64,000 nt of DNA from an uncultured Porphyromonadaceae bacterium (GTDB taxonomy: Bacteria > Bacteroidota > Bacteroidia > Bacteroidales > Muribaculaceae), in NCBI GenBank assembly GCA_902489275.1, contig CABTZK010000003.1, positions 102,402-166,401 of the forward strand, given 5' to 3'. Made by a program: the position numbers and the translations under genes. This document shows, in pieces, positions 33,972 to 42,002 of the stretch. Under the pieces are notes generated by a model. That model was not told where the DNA came from and made no database searches. It worked only from the letters and a program-made list of their open reading frames with translations. Positions within the stretch are counted from its first letter, which is position 1, and each line of letters begins with the position of its first letter.

Positions 33972-34550
33972 TTAGAAGTCTTGGCAGATTTTCAAGCCTT
34001 GGGCAATGGCCGCGTCAATTTTCTCGTCAATCTCTTTGGGAGTGCCGAAGTCCATGTTCTCCGAAGCCACTGTGATCACGTCACCTAATCCCCACAAGGC
34101 ACTCAGTGCCCTAAAGTAAGGGGTTGCGGCATCTAAAGCGTCGTCCGTGTGCACATTCATGCCCCTGGTCGTGACGTAAAGCAGCTTTTTGCACTTGCAT
34201 AGCCCCTCAAAATGCGTTCCGCAGTCTTTGAACATGATATTGAACAACGACATGCTCTCGATAAAGACTTTGAGAATGGCAGGAAAACTCATATCCCAGA
34301 ACGGGGCGGCAATGACAATCCTGTCGGCTGCCGCTATCCTCTTTGCTTGCTCCACAATCTCTTCTGGGACATAGCCATGGCAGCGTTCAGCAAGAACCTT
34401 GCGGCCGACGGCCCGATAATCGTCACCGTCTAAGGTAATGGTCTCAATCTCGTACTTTTTCCCCAACTCAACCACGATCGGGTTCAAAATCTTTTTTGTG
34501 CGTGACGCCTCATCGCGCATGCAAGCATCTATCACTATCAGCTTCTCCAT
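33972..34550 (-). CDS. Flavodoxin-fold NAD(P)H oxidoreductase (AzoR-like)
   Basis: A 192-residue FMN-binding protein: MEKLIVIDACMRDEASRTKKI with the phosphate loop region, DRIVIAAPFWDMSFPAILKVFIES, and KKLLYVTTRGM. It resembles NADH-azoreductase/quinone-reductase enzymes. The ATG at 34550 gives the family start; the longer frame to 34796 reads through the promoter. The minus -7 box TAACTTTG is at 34595-34602. It is divergent from the isochorismatase-family gene. Confidence 0.85.
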   Translation of the reverse strand: MEKLIVIDACMRDEASRTKKILNPIVVELGKKYEIETITLDGDDYRAVGRKVLAERCHGYVPEEIVEQAKRIAAADRIVIAAPFWDMSFPAILKVFIESMSLFNIMFKDCGTHFEGLCKCKKLLYVTTRGMNVHTDDALDAATPYFRALSALWGLGDVITVASENMDFGTPKEIDEKIDAAIAQGLKICQDF

Positions 34551-34754
34551 GTTGAGCCTGTTTCTTTTATGGTGATTGTTGTCATCATCGATGGCAAAGT
34601 TACTGAAATATTCTGTATGGCAGATGGATTCTGCAAGTTTTTTGAGTTCAGAACCGAAACCTTCAGGCGCATTCCCGGTGCGCGCCAGCCTGGAGCGCCG
34701 TGACGGGCTGGTAAAAGATTGGCCAATTCTAACGCTTAATTCAAAAATAAACTT

Positions 34755-34762
34755 TACATTTG
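34755..34762 (+). promoter_or_regulatory. -7 box of the isochorismatase-family gene
   Basis: TACATTTG matches the consensus, 43 bases before the ATG. No -33 TTTG is evident. Confidence 0.45.
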
Positions 34763-34804
34763 TGTCGCAGTTACTAAGAACAAAAACGTTAATCAATTTT
34801 TATC

Positions 34805-35386
34805 ATGACAGAAAAAGAAGAAAACAAAGGATTGGTTCTTGAGCGCCCTTGTGTCCTTGTGGTCGACATGCTCAATGATTTTGTTACTGGCGCGCTGGGT
34901 TGTGACCGCGGTCGCGCAATCGTGCCAGCTACAGCCAACTTGCTCGATGCGGCTCGCAAGGCGGGCGTTCCCGTGATTTTCTGCAACGATGCCCACCTCA
35001 AAGGCATCGACCGCGAGCTCAAGCTCTGGGGCGACCATGCAATCGCCGGCACCCCTGGCGCCGAGGTTATTCCTGAGCTCAAGCTTTGCGACAATGACTA
35101 CGTGGTGCCCAAGCGCCGTTATAGCGGCTTCTTCCAGACCGATCTTGATATTCTCTTGAGAGAGCTTGGCGTGAAAACGTGTGTCATGACCGGCCTTCAT
35201 GCCCACATGTGCGTGCGCCACACGAGTGCCGATGCCTACTGCTTGGGCTACGACGTGGTTGTCGCCAAGGAAGCGACCGATGCTTTCACCGAGGAAGACT
35301 ATAACATTGGCTTGGCTTACTTGAAGACTTGTTACGGTGCCGAGGCCTACACCAACGATGAGATCATCGCTGCTTTTAAGGGCTGA
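34805..35386 (+). CDS. Isochorismatase/nicotinamidase-family cysteine hydrolase
   Basis: A 193-residue hydrolase with the catalytic triad of the family: Asp in VVDMLNDF (about residue 21), Lys in VVPKRRYSGFF (about 103) and the nucleophile Cys in TGLHAHMCVRHT (about 137). It could be nicotinamidase or another amide hydrolase. The HxxMC context and the cis-peptide GLHAHM agree with the family but do not fix the substrate. Confidence 0.88.
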   Translation: MTEKEENKGLVLERPCVLVVDMLNDFVTGALGCDRGRAIVPATANLLDAARKAGVPVIFCNDAHLKGIDRELKLWGDHAIAGTPGAEVIPELKLCDNDYVVPKRRYSGFFQTDLDILLRELGVKTCVMTGLHAHMCVRHTSADAYCLGYDVVVAKEATDAFTEEDYNIGLAYLKTCYGAEAYTNDEIIAAFKG

Positions 35387-35434
35387 CTCTGAAAGCCTCG
35401 TTGTGGCTTTGCTGGATGGCAGTCTTCTTGCTTT

Positions 35435-35473
35435 TTGCGGCTTCTTGCTCTCCAATCGAGCAGGAAGCCGCAA
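35435..35473. terminator. Long hairpin between convergent genes
   Basis: TTGCGGCTTCTTGCTC (35435-35450) pairs with GAGCAGGAAGCCGCAA (35458-35473), 16 positions with one wobble, loop of 7. It separates the hydrolase gene from the first deoxynucleoside kinase. A clear T-run is absent. Confidence 0.55.
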
Positions 35474-35503
35474 GAGCAATGTGTCGCGGGGCATGCGCTC
35501 TCA

Positions 35504-36124
35504 CTACACTTCGGGGAAAAGGCTGTAGAGACGGCTGTCGATCAAGTCACACACTTTGCGGAAATCCTCGTGATTTTCTTCAAATTTCACCGTGTCGCCG
35601 TCCACGATGATCAGGTTTCCCCGATAGGCTTTAATCCAGTCCTCGTAGCGCTGATTCAGCCCTTTGAGATAGTCGAGCCGCATCGTCTGCTCGTAGTTGC
35701 GGCCTCGCTTTTGAATGTGGTTCACCAGGTTGGGCACCGTTGAGCGAATGTAAATCATCAGGTCGGGCAGTTTCACTAACGAGATCATGAGCTCAAACAA
35801 GTCGCTGTAGTTGTCAAAGTCGCGGTCGCTCATCAAGCCCATGTCGTGAAGGTTGGGGGCAAAGATGCGGGCATCCTCAAAGATGGTCCGGTCTTGAACA
35901 ACCGTCTCATGCGTGCGGGAAATCTCCACCACATCGCGAAAACGCTTGTTCAGGAAGTAAATCTGCAAGTTAAACGACCACCGCTCCATGTCCTCGTAGT
36001 AGTCGGCTAAGTAGGGGTTGTTGTCAACAGACTCAAATTGAGGAGTCCACCCATAACGCTTCGCGAGCAGCTTGGTCAGAGTCGTCTTGCCCGAGCCAAT
36101 ATTTCCAGCAATAGCAATGTGCAT
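35504..36124 (-). CDS. Deoxynucleoside kinase, copy 1
   Basis: A 206-residue kinase that phosphorylates deoxynucleosides for salvage. Walker A is GNIGSGKTT (residues 7-15). The DRTIFEDARIFA segment holds the DR(S/T) substrate motif, and IQKRGRNYEQ is the LID-like arginine segment. It is closely similar in layout to the next gene and lies 62 bases downstream of it, so the two are probably co-transcribed. Differences in the substrate loop (NLHDMGLMSDRD versus NNKSMGNMSDRD) may reflect different base preference. Confidence 0.92.
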   Translation of the reverse strand: MHIAIAGNIGSGKTTLTKLLAKRYGWTPQFESVDNNPYLADYYEDMERWSFNLQIYFLNKRFRDVVEISRTHETVVQDRTIFEDARIFAPNLHDMGLMSDRDFDNYSDLFELMISLVKLPDLMIYIRSTVPNLVNHIQKRGRNYEQTMRLDYLKGLNQRYEDWIKAYRGNLIIVDGDTVKFEENHEDFRKVCDLIDSRLYSLFPEV

Positions 36125-36186
36125 ATCGAGTTGATTGTTTTGATTGTTGTCAGTTTCTTGTGAAGTTTGTTGCCCTTTGTGGGCTT

Positions 36187-36819
36187 TTAATCAAAGTCGC
36201 TCTCTTTAAACAGCCCAAACAGTTCGCCCTCAATCTTGTTCAAAATCACGCGCAAGTCCTTGGGATTGTGTTGGTAGTCCATGTTGTCCACATTGAAAGT
36301 GATGACTTTCCCCCGGTATTTATTGTAGACGAAATCGTCGTAGCGCTCATTCAGGTTAGCGATGTATTCAAGCGGCATGAGTTGCTCGTAGTCGCGCCCG
36401 CGCCGCTCGATGTTTCGCACTAAGTGAGGCACCGAGGCGCGCAGGTAAATCATCAGGTCGGGGTGCCTCACGACTTCGAGCATGTCCTCAAAGAGTTCCA
36501 TGTAGGTCTCATAGTCACGGTCACTCATGTTGCCCATCGACTTGTTGTTGGCCGCGAACACGTACACGCCCTCGAAGATGCTGCGGTCTTGAATCACCGT
36601 TGTCTCTGCCTGGTTGATTTCTATCAAGTCACGGAATCGCTCTTTCAAGAAAAACACTTCCATGTTGAACGACCAGCGGCCGATGTCCTTGTAGTAGTCT
36701 TCCATGTAGGGATTGAAATCAACCTGCTCAAATCTCGATTCCCAGCCATAATGCTTGGCTAAGAGCTGGGTGAGGGTTGTTTTCCCGCTCCCAATGTTTC
36801 CTGCAATCACGATGTGCAT
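36187..36819 (-). CDS. Deoxynucleoside kinase, copy 2
   Basis: A 210-residue paralog of copy 1, with Walker A GNIGSGKTT, DRSIFEGVYVFA and IERRGRDYEQLMPLEYI. Heteromeric dAK/dGK-type pairs are known in some bacteria, so the neighbours may form such a pair; this is inference. The ATG at 36819 aligns with copy 1; the frame is open to 36975 but that part lacks similarity. The minus -7 box TAAATTTG is at 36862-36869. Confidence 0.92.
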   Translation of the reverse strand: MHIVIAGNIGSGKTTLTQLLAKHYGWESRFEQVDFNPYMEDYYKDIGRWSFNMEVFFLKERFRDLIEINQAETTVIQDRSIFEGVYVFAANNKSMGNMSDRDYETYMELFEDMLEVVRHPDLMIYLRASVPHLVRNIERRGRDYEQLMPLEYIANLNERYDDFVYNKYRGKVITFNVDNMDYQHNPKDLRVILNKIEGELFGLFKESDFD

Positions 36820-36993
36820 TTCAAAATCCAGTTTAGAGCGTATAATGTGAGAGTGAATGTGCAAATTTAGTAAAATTTCTACAAATCCCCAATGAATTTC
36901 AAGGCGAATACGGGCTGAAAAAACTAAGGCTGATGCAATAATTCCCGTGTGAATACGTTTCAAACATATATACAATAATTAAAAGCGAAGAGC

Positions 36994-37449
36994 ATGATGA
37001 AAAAAATTGGGTTGACGATAGCCGTTTTATGCTGCACATTGAGCATGATGGCGCAAAAAGGCGAAAAGGCGATTGGCGGAAGCATGGGGTATGCGACCGA
37101 GGTTGACAATATCGGTATTGGCTGGAAATTCCAGTATTTTATTAGCGATGACTTGCGCGCCGAGGCCAACAGTAACTATTTCTTTAATGGCAATCACGGC
37201 TCGATGCTTGACTTCAACTTAAACGCGCAATATGTGATCGACCTTAACTCAAAGATGGCCATCTATCCTTTCATTGGCCCAACTTTCGAGCATTGGGGCA
37301 ACGATGACGATGTGTTCGGCATGAACTTGGGCTGTGGCTTTGAGTATCACCTGCCGAGCAGCGTCAGCCTTTTCGCTGAGTCGAAGAGCCAGCTCGTGAA
37401 GGACTATTCCAAGTGGGTGTGCACGTTCGGGGTGAAATACCGCTTCTGA
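36994..37449 (+). CDS. Small outer-membrane beta-barrel protein
   Basis: A 151-residue exported barrel (signal peptide ending MMAQ) with strands such as GWKFQYFISDDLRAEANSNYFF and a terminal aromatic residue (GVKYRF). At this length an eight-stranded barrel is likely. The function is unknown. Confidence 0.8.
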   Translation: MMKKIGLTIAVLCCTLSMMAQKGEKAIGGSMGYATEVDNIGIGWKFQYFISDDLRAEANSNYFFNGNHGSMLDFNLNAQYVIDLNSKMAIYPFIGPTFEHWGNDDDVFGMNLGCGFEYHLPSSVSLFAESKSQLVKDYSKWVCTFGVKYRF

Positions 37450-37482
37450 CAGCCCATAACTTTTTTATCATTACTGAAACAG

Positions 37483-37516
37483 GAGGAGCCTTGCGTGAAA
37501 TCAGGGCCCCTCTTTT
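37483..37516 (+). terminator. Terminator after the small barrel gene
   Basis: GAGGAGCC (37483-37490) pairs with GGCCCCTC (37505-37512) with one A-C mismatch, followed by TTTTG. Confidence 0.5.
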
Positions 37517-37522
37517 GTCATA

Positions 37523-39268
37523 TCATGGCTTGAAGATGAGTGCGCGGTCGCGGCGTGCAGCCGGAACGGCCCAATCGGCCGGAACAAAGCGCCAGTTGTT
37601 GCCTGGCGTGGGGCTGATGGTGCCTTGACGCTTGATTTCCCGCATGAGGTAGCTTCGCAGGTCACTGTCGCTTTTCCACACCACGCGGCTCGCGAGCTCA
37701 CTGGATGGAATGCCGGCGCCCTTGGTGAGCAGTTGGCCGCCACCGCTGGCGCGGTAGCTGTTCATGGCCACGCGGTAGGTCGCGTCGGGGTCAAAAGGAG
37801 TGCCGTCACTCATGTGCAGGATGCGCACTTTCTCGCCCTTTGGTTTCGTCACATCCACCTCATAGTCGATGCCCATAGCGCTGTCGAAGTTGTAGCTGGC
37901 GTTCTTGAACCAGTAGCTATTCCCGGCCTTTTCGATGAGCAGCAAGTGATCGTCCTCACGCTGCATGGTGTTGACCCACAGGTCGTAGCTCATCTCTAAG
38001 TAGCGTTGAATCTCGCGGCCTGTCAGCCGCATTACATAGAGGTTGTTCTCATACTTGTAGAGGTTAAACATGTCGCCCACGGTGATGGCCCCCTTCCTGA
38101 GCACAGCGTCGGCCGAGAGGGGTGCGCAAAATGAGATTTGCGCGCCGGTAATGGTCAGCTGCAAGTGGTGCACAAGATCGGTAAAGTCGCTGTTGCCAAA
38201 GAAGCTGTCTTGCGACGAGATGGTCTTTGAAAGCGTCCCGATGGGTTGTCGCACCCATTGGCTCACGCGCTCAAGGGTGGGCGCGAAATGTTTCACGTAG
38301 GCTTTGTCGATGGGGCTGTCAGTCACTGGAAGCAGCTCGCCCATGCTGCTGGCTATCACCCAGCGGTTGTCCTGACGTTGCATCAAGAGAGTGGCTTGAG
38401 CAACGGTCATGGCATTGTTGGCAGGGTTGAGTAAAATCACCTTGTGCCCCTCGGGCCCGAGCACCTGGCTGCTGTGGCGCTTGTGGTCGTGGCCAAAGAA
38501 AATGATGTCGAAACCCGGCACTTCTTGCGCCACGCGGTGGGCGGCGTTCTCGTCGTAGGCAGCAGTGCTGATGCCGCCCTCGAAACCGCTGTGGAACAGG
38601 CCCACAATCACGTCGGGGCGCTCGTGCTGCCGCAGGTATTGAACCCACTGCCAGGCGCACGACACCATGTCTTGAAACTGGAGACCGCTCCACACGTGAG
38701 CATCGAGCCAGTTGGGAATGGCGGGCGTAATCATCCCCAGCACGGCGACCTTAATGCCTTGCCTGGTGATGATGGTATAGGGCTTGAGATAGGGTTGCCC
38801 TGTGCTCGTGTCTATGACGTTGGCACCCAGCATGGGGCAGTTGACCTCACGGGTCCATTTGTCAAAGACTTGATGGCCTGGCTCTACATCGTGGTTCCCC
38901 CAGTTTTGGGCATCATAGCGCATGTAGTTGATCACGCGGGCTGCAATGTTTGGACGGGTTGTGTCAACAACGTTGGAGTAATAGCTCACGGGCTGCCCTT
39001 GCAGGATGTCGCCATTGTCGAGCAGCACCACGCTGCCGCGATGGGCTTGCCGCACCGAGTCGACGATGTGGCTTACCCTGGCCATGCTTCCCTTGATGGG
39101 GGATCCTGTGATGAGGTCGGTGGGGAAGAAGTTGCCGTGCACGTCACTGGTCTCAAGCAGCTTCAGGGTCACTTGCTCCCCTTCTCGGGGAGACGCTGCC
39201 ACGGTTGGAATGTTGTAGGGAATGAGCATACTCAGAAGGGCTATTATGGATAGCAATCTCTTTTTCAT
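37523..39268 (-). CDS. UshA-like 5'-nucleotidase / metallophosphatase
   Basis: A 581-residue periplasmic protein with a signal peptide (ending near TVAA). The N-terminal calcineurin-like domain has the metal motifs ETSDVHGNF, DNGDILQG, NWGNHDVE (GNHE-like), GLFHSGFE and FFGHDHKRH. The C-terminal 5'-nucleotidase domain (from about 335) has GNSDFTDLVH, LSADAVLRKGAITVGDMFNLYKYENNLYV and NSYRASGGG. It probably hydrolyses nucleotides or 2',3'-cyclic nucleotides outside the cytosol. ATG 39268 opens the signal peptide. The minus -7 box TATCTTTG is at 39284-39291. Confidence 0.92.
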   Translation of the reverse strand: MKKRLLSIIALLSMLIPYNIPTVAASPREGEQVTLKLLETSDVHGNFFPTDLITGSPIKGSMARVSHIVDSVRQAHRGSVVLLDNGDILQGQPVSYYSNVVDTTRPNIAARVINYMRYDAQNWGNHDVEPGHQVFDKWTREVNCPMLGANVIDTSTGQPYLKPYTIITRQGIKVAVLGMITPAIPNWLDAHVWSGLQFQDMVSCAWQWVQYLRQHERPDVIVGLFHSGFEGGISTAAYDENAAHRVAQEVPGFDIIFFGHDHKRHSSQVLGPEGHKVILLNPANNAMTVAQATLLMQRQDNRWVIASSMGELLPVTDSPIDKAYVKHFAPTLERVSQWVRQPIGTLSKTISSQDSFFGNSDFTDLVHHLQLTITGAQISFCAPLSADAVLRKGAITVGDMFNLYKYENNLYVMRLTGREIQRYLEMSYDLWVNTMQREDDHLLLIEKAGNSYWFKNASYNFDSAMGIDYEVDVTKPKGEKVRILHMSDGTPFDPDATYRVAMNSYRASGGGQLLTKGAGIPSSELASRVVWKSDSDLRSYLMREIKRQGTISPTPGNNWRFVPADWAVPAARRDRALIFKP

Positions 39269-39330
39269 GAGAAAAACTTTTTGCAAAGATAGCGATTTTT
39301 TTGTCATTTGGCGGCGCGCCACACAAAAAG

Positions 39331-39356
39331 TTGCCCAGGCGATCACGCCCGGGCAA
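39331..39356 (-). terminator. Terminator of the T9SS-type cargo gene
   Basis: TTGCCCAGGCG and CGCCCGGGCAA pair over 11 positions with one mismatch around loop ATCA. On the minus strand a CTTTTTG tract follows, as for an intrinsic terminator. Confidence 0.7.
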
Positions 39357-39408
39357 CCCTTTTCCATCGGCAACGACAGCCGAGGGTAATGCCGTCAAGG
39401 GAGGCTCC

Positions 39409-40587
39409 TTATTTCACGACTTTGGCCGCATGCTTGCTGCCATCGGTGTAGGTCTTGACCATGATGTTAACGCCTTCAAATGGCGTTGCGCTCATTTGAC
39501 CGGCAAGGTTCACATACTGGACACTGGACACCGTCTTGCTGGCGTTCACGTCGTTCACGGCAGTTTGCGCACCAGGCACGTAGAACTCGTATTTGCGAAG
39601 CGCGCCGCCAGGATAGACTTGGTAGATGTTTGCCTTGCTTTCGCTGATGACTTCGGCATTCACCCAGTCGGCCTGGAAGACGTTAGCGTTGGCGGTGGCC
39701 ACGGGCGCCACGCTGGCCACGGGCTCCTCGCTCACCGTGATCGTGTTGTTCTCGTCAATGAGCAGCTCGGCAATGGCAAAGCCGTCAAGATAGTTTGCAG
39801 GGGTTGGGTAGACGATAAAGTTTCTTCCGCCCATTGTGAAGGCTTGTGCGCCATTGCAAGCGCCCTTGTTGGGTAAGGTCAGTGGCTGACCGGTGAAATT
39901 GCCGTCATCTTCCATCGCCATGTCAACGGGTTTTGCGTTGCGAGTCACATAGAGGTAGTGTCCTACTCCATTGTGGTCGGTCCAGGGCGAAACAATGGTC
40001 GATGTGGTGGCTGTCACGGCCGTGCCGTTGACTGTGGCCTCGTAGCTGTTGTCCTCGTCAAGGCCGTTTTCGTTGAAAGTCAAGACGGCAACGCCAGTGT
40101 TGGTAGCGCCCACAACAAGCAGTTGACCCTCTTGGAGGAGATTGCCTTTGCCCATGCCCAAGAAGTCGCAACGGCCCTTAATCAAGTCGGCAGGAATGGT
40201 CACTTGCTTCGTTTGAGTGCGGTCGGCCGAAACGATGGTTATCGCGGCATCCGCGCCAGGGGAATTAGGGAATGCCCAGCCCGCAAAGATGAAGTTCCCG
40301 CTTTCGTCGTAAGTGCAGGCCGTGTTGGCGGTCGACGGGTAGTGGCAATAGTCCTCGCTGAAATTGTCGGTGGCAAATTCGCCATTCAGGTTGAGAACCT
40401 GCCCGAGTTGCTGACCCTTGTCTTGAATGTAGAAATTGTTGTTCAGGCCAAAGCCTTGACGGCAGTCGGCTGTTTTCAAGTTGCTGGGCCACGCCGCATC
40501 ATTCACCTTAGTCAGGGTGATTTCCTGTTGTGCGTTTGCCGAGACGAGCATTGCTGCTGTAGCGGCAAGAAGTAATACTCTTTTCAT
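39409..40587 (-). CDS. Secreted protein with type IX-like C-terminal tail
   Basis: A 392-residue exported protein (signal peptide ending SANAQ). The body is beta-rich with repeated short strands and resembles a propeller-like domain (DYCHYPSTANTACTYDESGNF, GRCDFLGMGKGNLLQEG). The last 40 residues (VQYVNLAGQMSATPFEGVNI, VKTYTDGSKHAAKVVK) have the layout of T9SS sorting tails of Bacteroidales. It is therefore likely exported to the surface by the type IX route, if the strain has one. No enzyme motif is recognised. Confidence 0.7.
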   Translation of the reverse strand: MKRVLLLAATAAMLVSANAQQEITLTKVNDAAWPSNLKTADCRQGFGLNNNFYIQDKGQQLGQVLNLNGEFATDNFSEDYCHYPSTANTACTYDESGNFIFAGWAFPNSPGADAAITIVSADRTQTKQVTIPADLIKGRCDFLGMGKGNLLQEGQLLVVGATNTGVAVLTFNENGLDEDNSYEATVNGTAVTATTSTIVSPWTDHNGVGHYLYVTRNAKPVDMAMEDDGNFTGQPLTLPNKGACNGAQAFTMGGRNFIVYPTPANYLDGFAIAELLIDENNTITVSEEPVASVAPVATANANVFQADWVNAEVISESKANIYQVYPGGALRKYEFYVPGAQTAVNDVNASKTVSSVQYVNLAGQMSATPFEGVNIMVKTYTDGSKHAAKVVK

Positions 40588-40725
40588 AATCACATTAATT
40601 AGTTTGTTAGTAAAATGGTTTGTTATCGATTTCAATGATGCTTTTTTCGACTGCACGTTGCTTGTTCCCATGCTTGTCGCTTGTCAAGATTTTATTCGAC
40701 GGGAAACCGCATGATTAATCTGCCG

Positions 40726-40757
40726 TAAATGTACAACATGTTTTTTGAAGTGCCAAA
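40726..40757 (-). promoter_or_regulatory. Promoter of the T9SS-type cargo gene
   Basis: On the minus strand, TTTG (40757-40754), a 20-base spacer and TACATTTA (40733-40726) match the consensus with one mismatch. The leader to the ATG at 40587 would be about 130 bases. Confidence 0.55.
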
Positions 40758-40820
40758 TGATAAGCGCAAAAAAGTGTGAATAACGTGTAAAAATCGTGTA
40801 AATCCACGCTCGCGCTGTTT

Positions 40821-41774
40821 TCATTGGAGCACGGTTTGCTCAATGTTGTAGCGAGGGCGCCGCTTGGTCTCGATGTAAATCTTGCCGATGTATTCACCCA
40901 CAATGCCCAGCCCCACAAGCACGCATCCGCCAATGAACCACAGGGAAAGAATGATGGACGACCAGCCGCTCACGGCTCGTCCTGAAAAATAGGTGCAGAG
41001 CACGTAGATGAGCATCAGCAGCGCAATGAAGATGAAGATGGCCCCCATGAGCAAGACATACCGCACCGGGCGCACGCTGAAGGAAGTGATGCCGTCGACC
41101 GCAAAATTGAGCATTTTGCCCAGCGGGTACTTGCTCTCGCCTGCCATGCGTGCCGAGCGGTCGTAGTACACGCAATCGGTCTTGTAGCCAATGAGGGGCA
41201 CGATGCCCCTTAAAAAAAGGTTGCGCTCTTGGTATTGGAGCAGTCGCTCAACAGCGCGCCGGCTCATGAGCCGGTAGTCGGCATGGTTGTAGACCGATTT
41301 CACGTCTAAGTGGCGCATGAGCTTGTAGAACGCTAAGGCGGTCAAGCGCTTGAACCGGGAGTCGGTCTTGCGTTCGCGGCGCACGCCGTACACGATGTCG
41401 CATCCCTCTCTGTACTTCTCAACCATCTCTGGAATCGCGTTGATGTCGTCTTGGAGGTCGGCGTCAATCGAAATCATGACATCGGCATGGTCCTTGGCGG
41501 TCTCCAACCCTGCCACGAGTGCGTTCTGGTGGCCCGAGTTCCCCGCCAGCTTCACGCCAGCGGCTAAGGGCGAGTGCTGGCACAGGCTGTCGATGATAGC
41601 CCACGTGCTGTCTTTCGACCCGTCGTCGACGTAGAGGACTCGGCTCTGAGAGGCAATCGAGTGGCTCGACACCATGTCGCCCAGCAGCCGCGACAATTGC
41701 TCGTGGGTGTCGGCAAGCACTTCCTGCTCATTGTAGCAGGGAACGATAAGGTAGAGGGTGGGGCAAGTCGTCAT
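40821..41774 (-). CDS. GtrB-like family 2 glycosyltransferase
   Basis: A 317-residue membrane-anchored glycosyltransferase: LIVPCYNEQEVLADT (GT-A start), the metal motif in ISIDADLQDD, VYGVRRERKTDSRFK, YRLMSRRAVE and two C-terminal membrane segments (about 235-257 and 268-292). It resembles enzymes that load sugar onto undecaprenyl or dolichol phosphate. It would be the natural partner of a GtrA flippase; one is encoded at 590-1051 but not in the same operon. Confidence 0.9.
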   Translation of the reverse strand: MTTCPTLYLIVPCYNEQEVLADTHEQLSRLLGDMVSSHSIASQSRVLYVDDGSKDSTWAIIDSLCQHSPLAAGVKLAGNSGHQNALVAGLETAKDHADVMISIDADLQDDINAIPEMVEKYREGCDIVYGVRRERKTDSRFKRLTALAFYKLMRHLDVKSVYNHADYRLMSRRAVERLLQYQERNLFLRGIVPLIGYKTDCVYYDRSARMAGESKYPLGKMLNFAVDGITSFSVRPVRYVLLMGAIFIFIALLMLIYVLCTYFSGRAVSGWSSIILSLWFIGGCVLVGLGIVGEYIGKIYIETKRRPRYNIEQTVLQ

Positions 41775-41929
41775 GCTTTCTTTGAAATTTTTCGCTAAAT
41801 TACTGCAATGTTTTCAATTTTGCAACAGTTTGCGCGTCCTTAACGGAAAATATGGCGCCCTATGGGCTTTGATAGGAGGTATTTGCCCAAAAATCATGGA
41901 TTTATTGTTGTGGTTTGGAAAATAATCAC

Positions 41930-41937
41930 TACCTTTG
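41930..41937 (+). promoter_or_regulatory. -7 box of rpsA
   Basis: TACCTTTG matches the consensus and lies 65 bases before the start codon. TTTG at 41914-41917 is too close (12 bases); TTG at 41905-41907 is at about the usual spacing. Confidence 0.5.
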
Positions 41938-42002
41938 CCCCTGCGTTTTGTGGGAACGAATCTGCAACTCGCATCAAAGAACTAATTTATTAACGATTTA
42001 AA

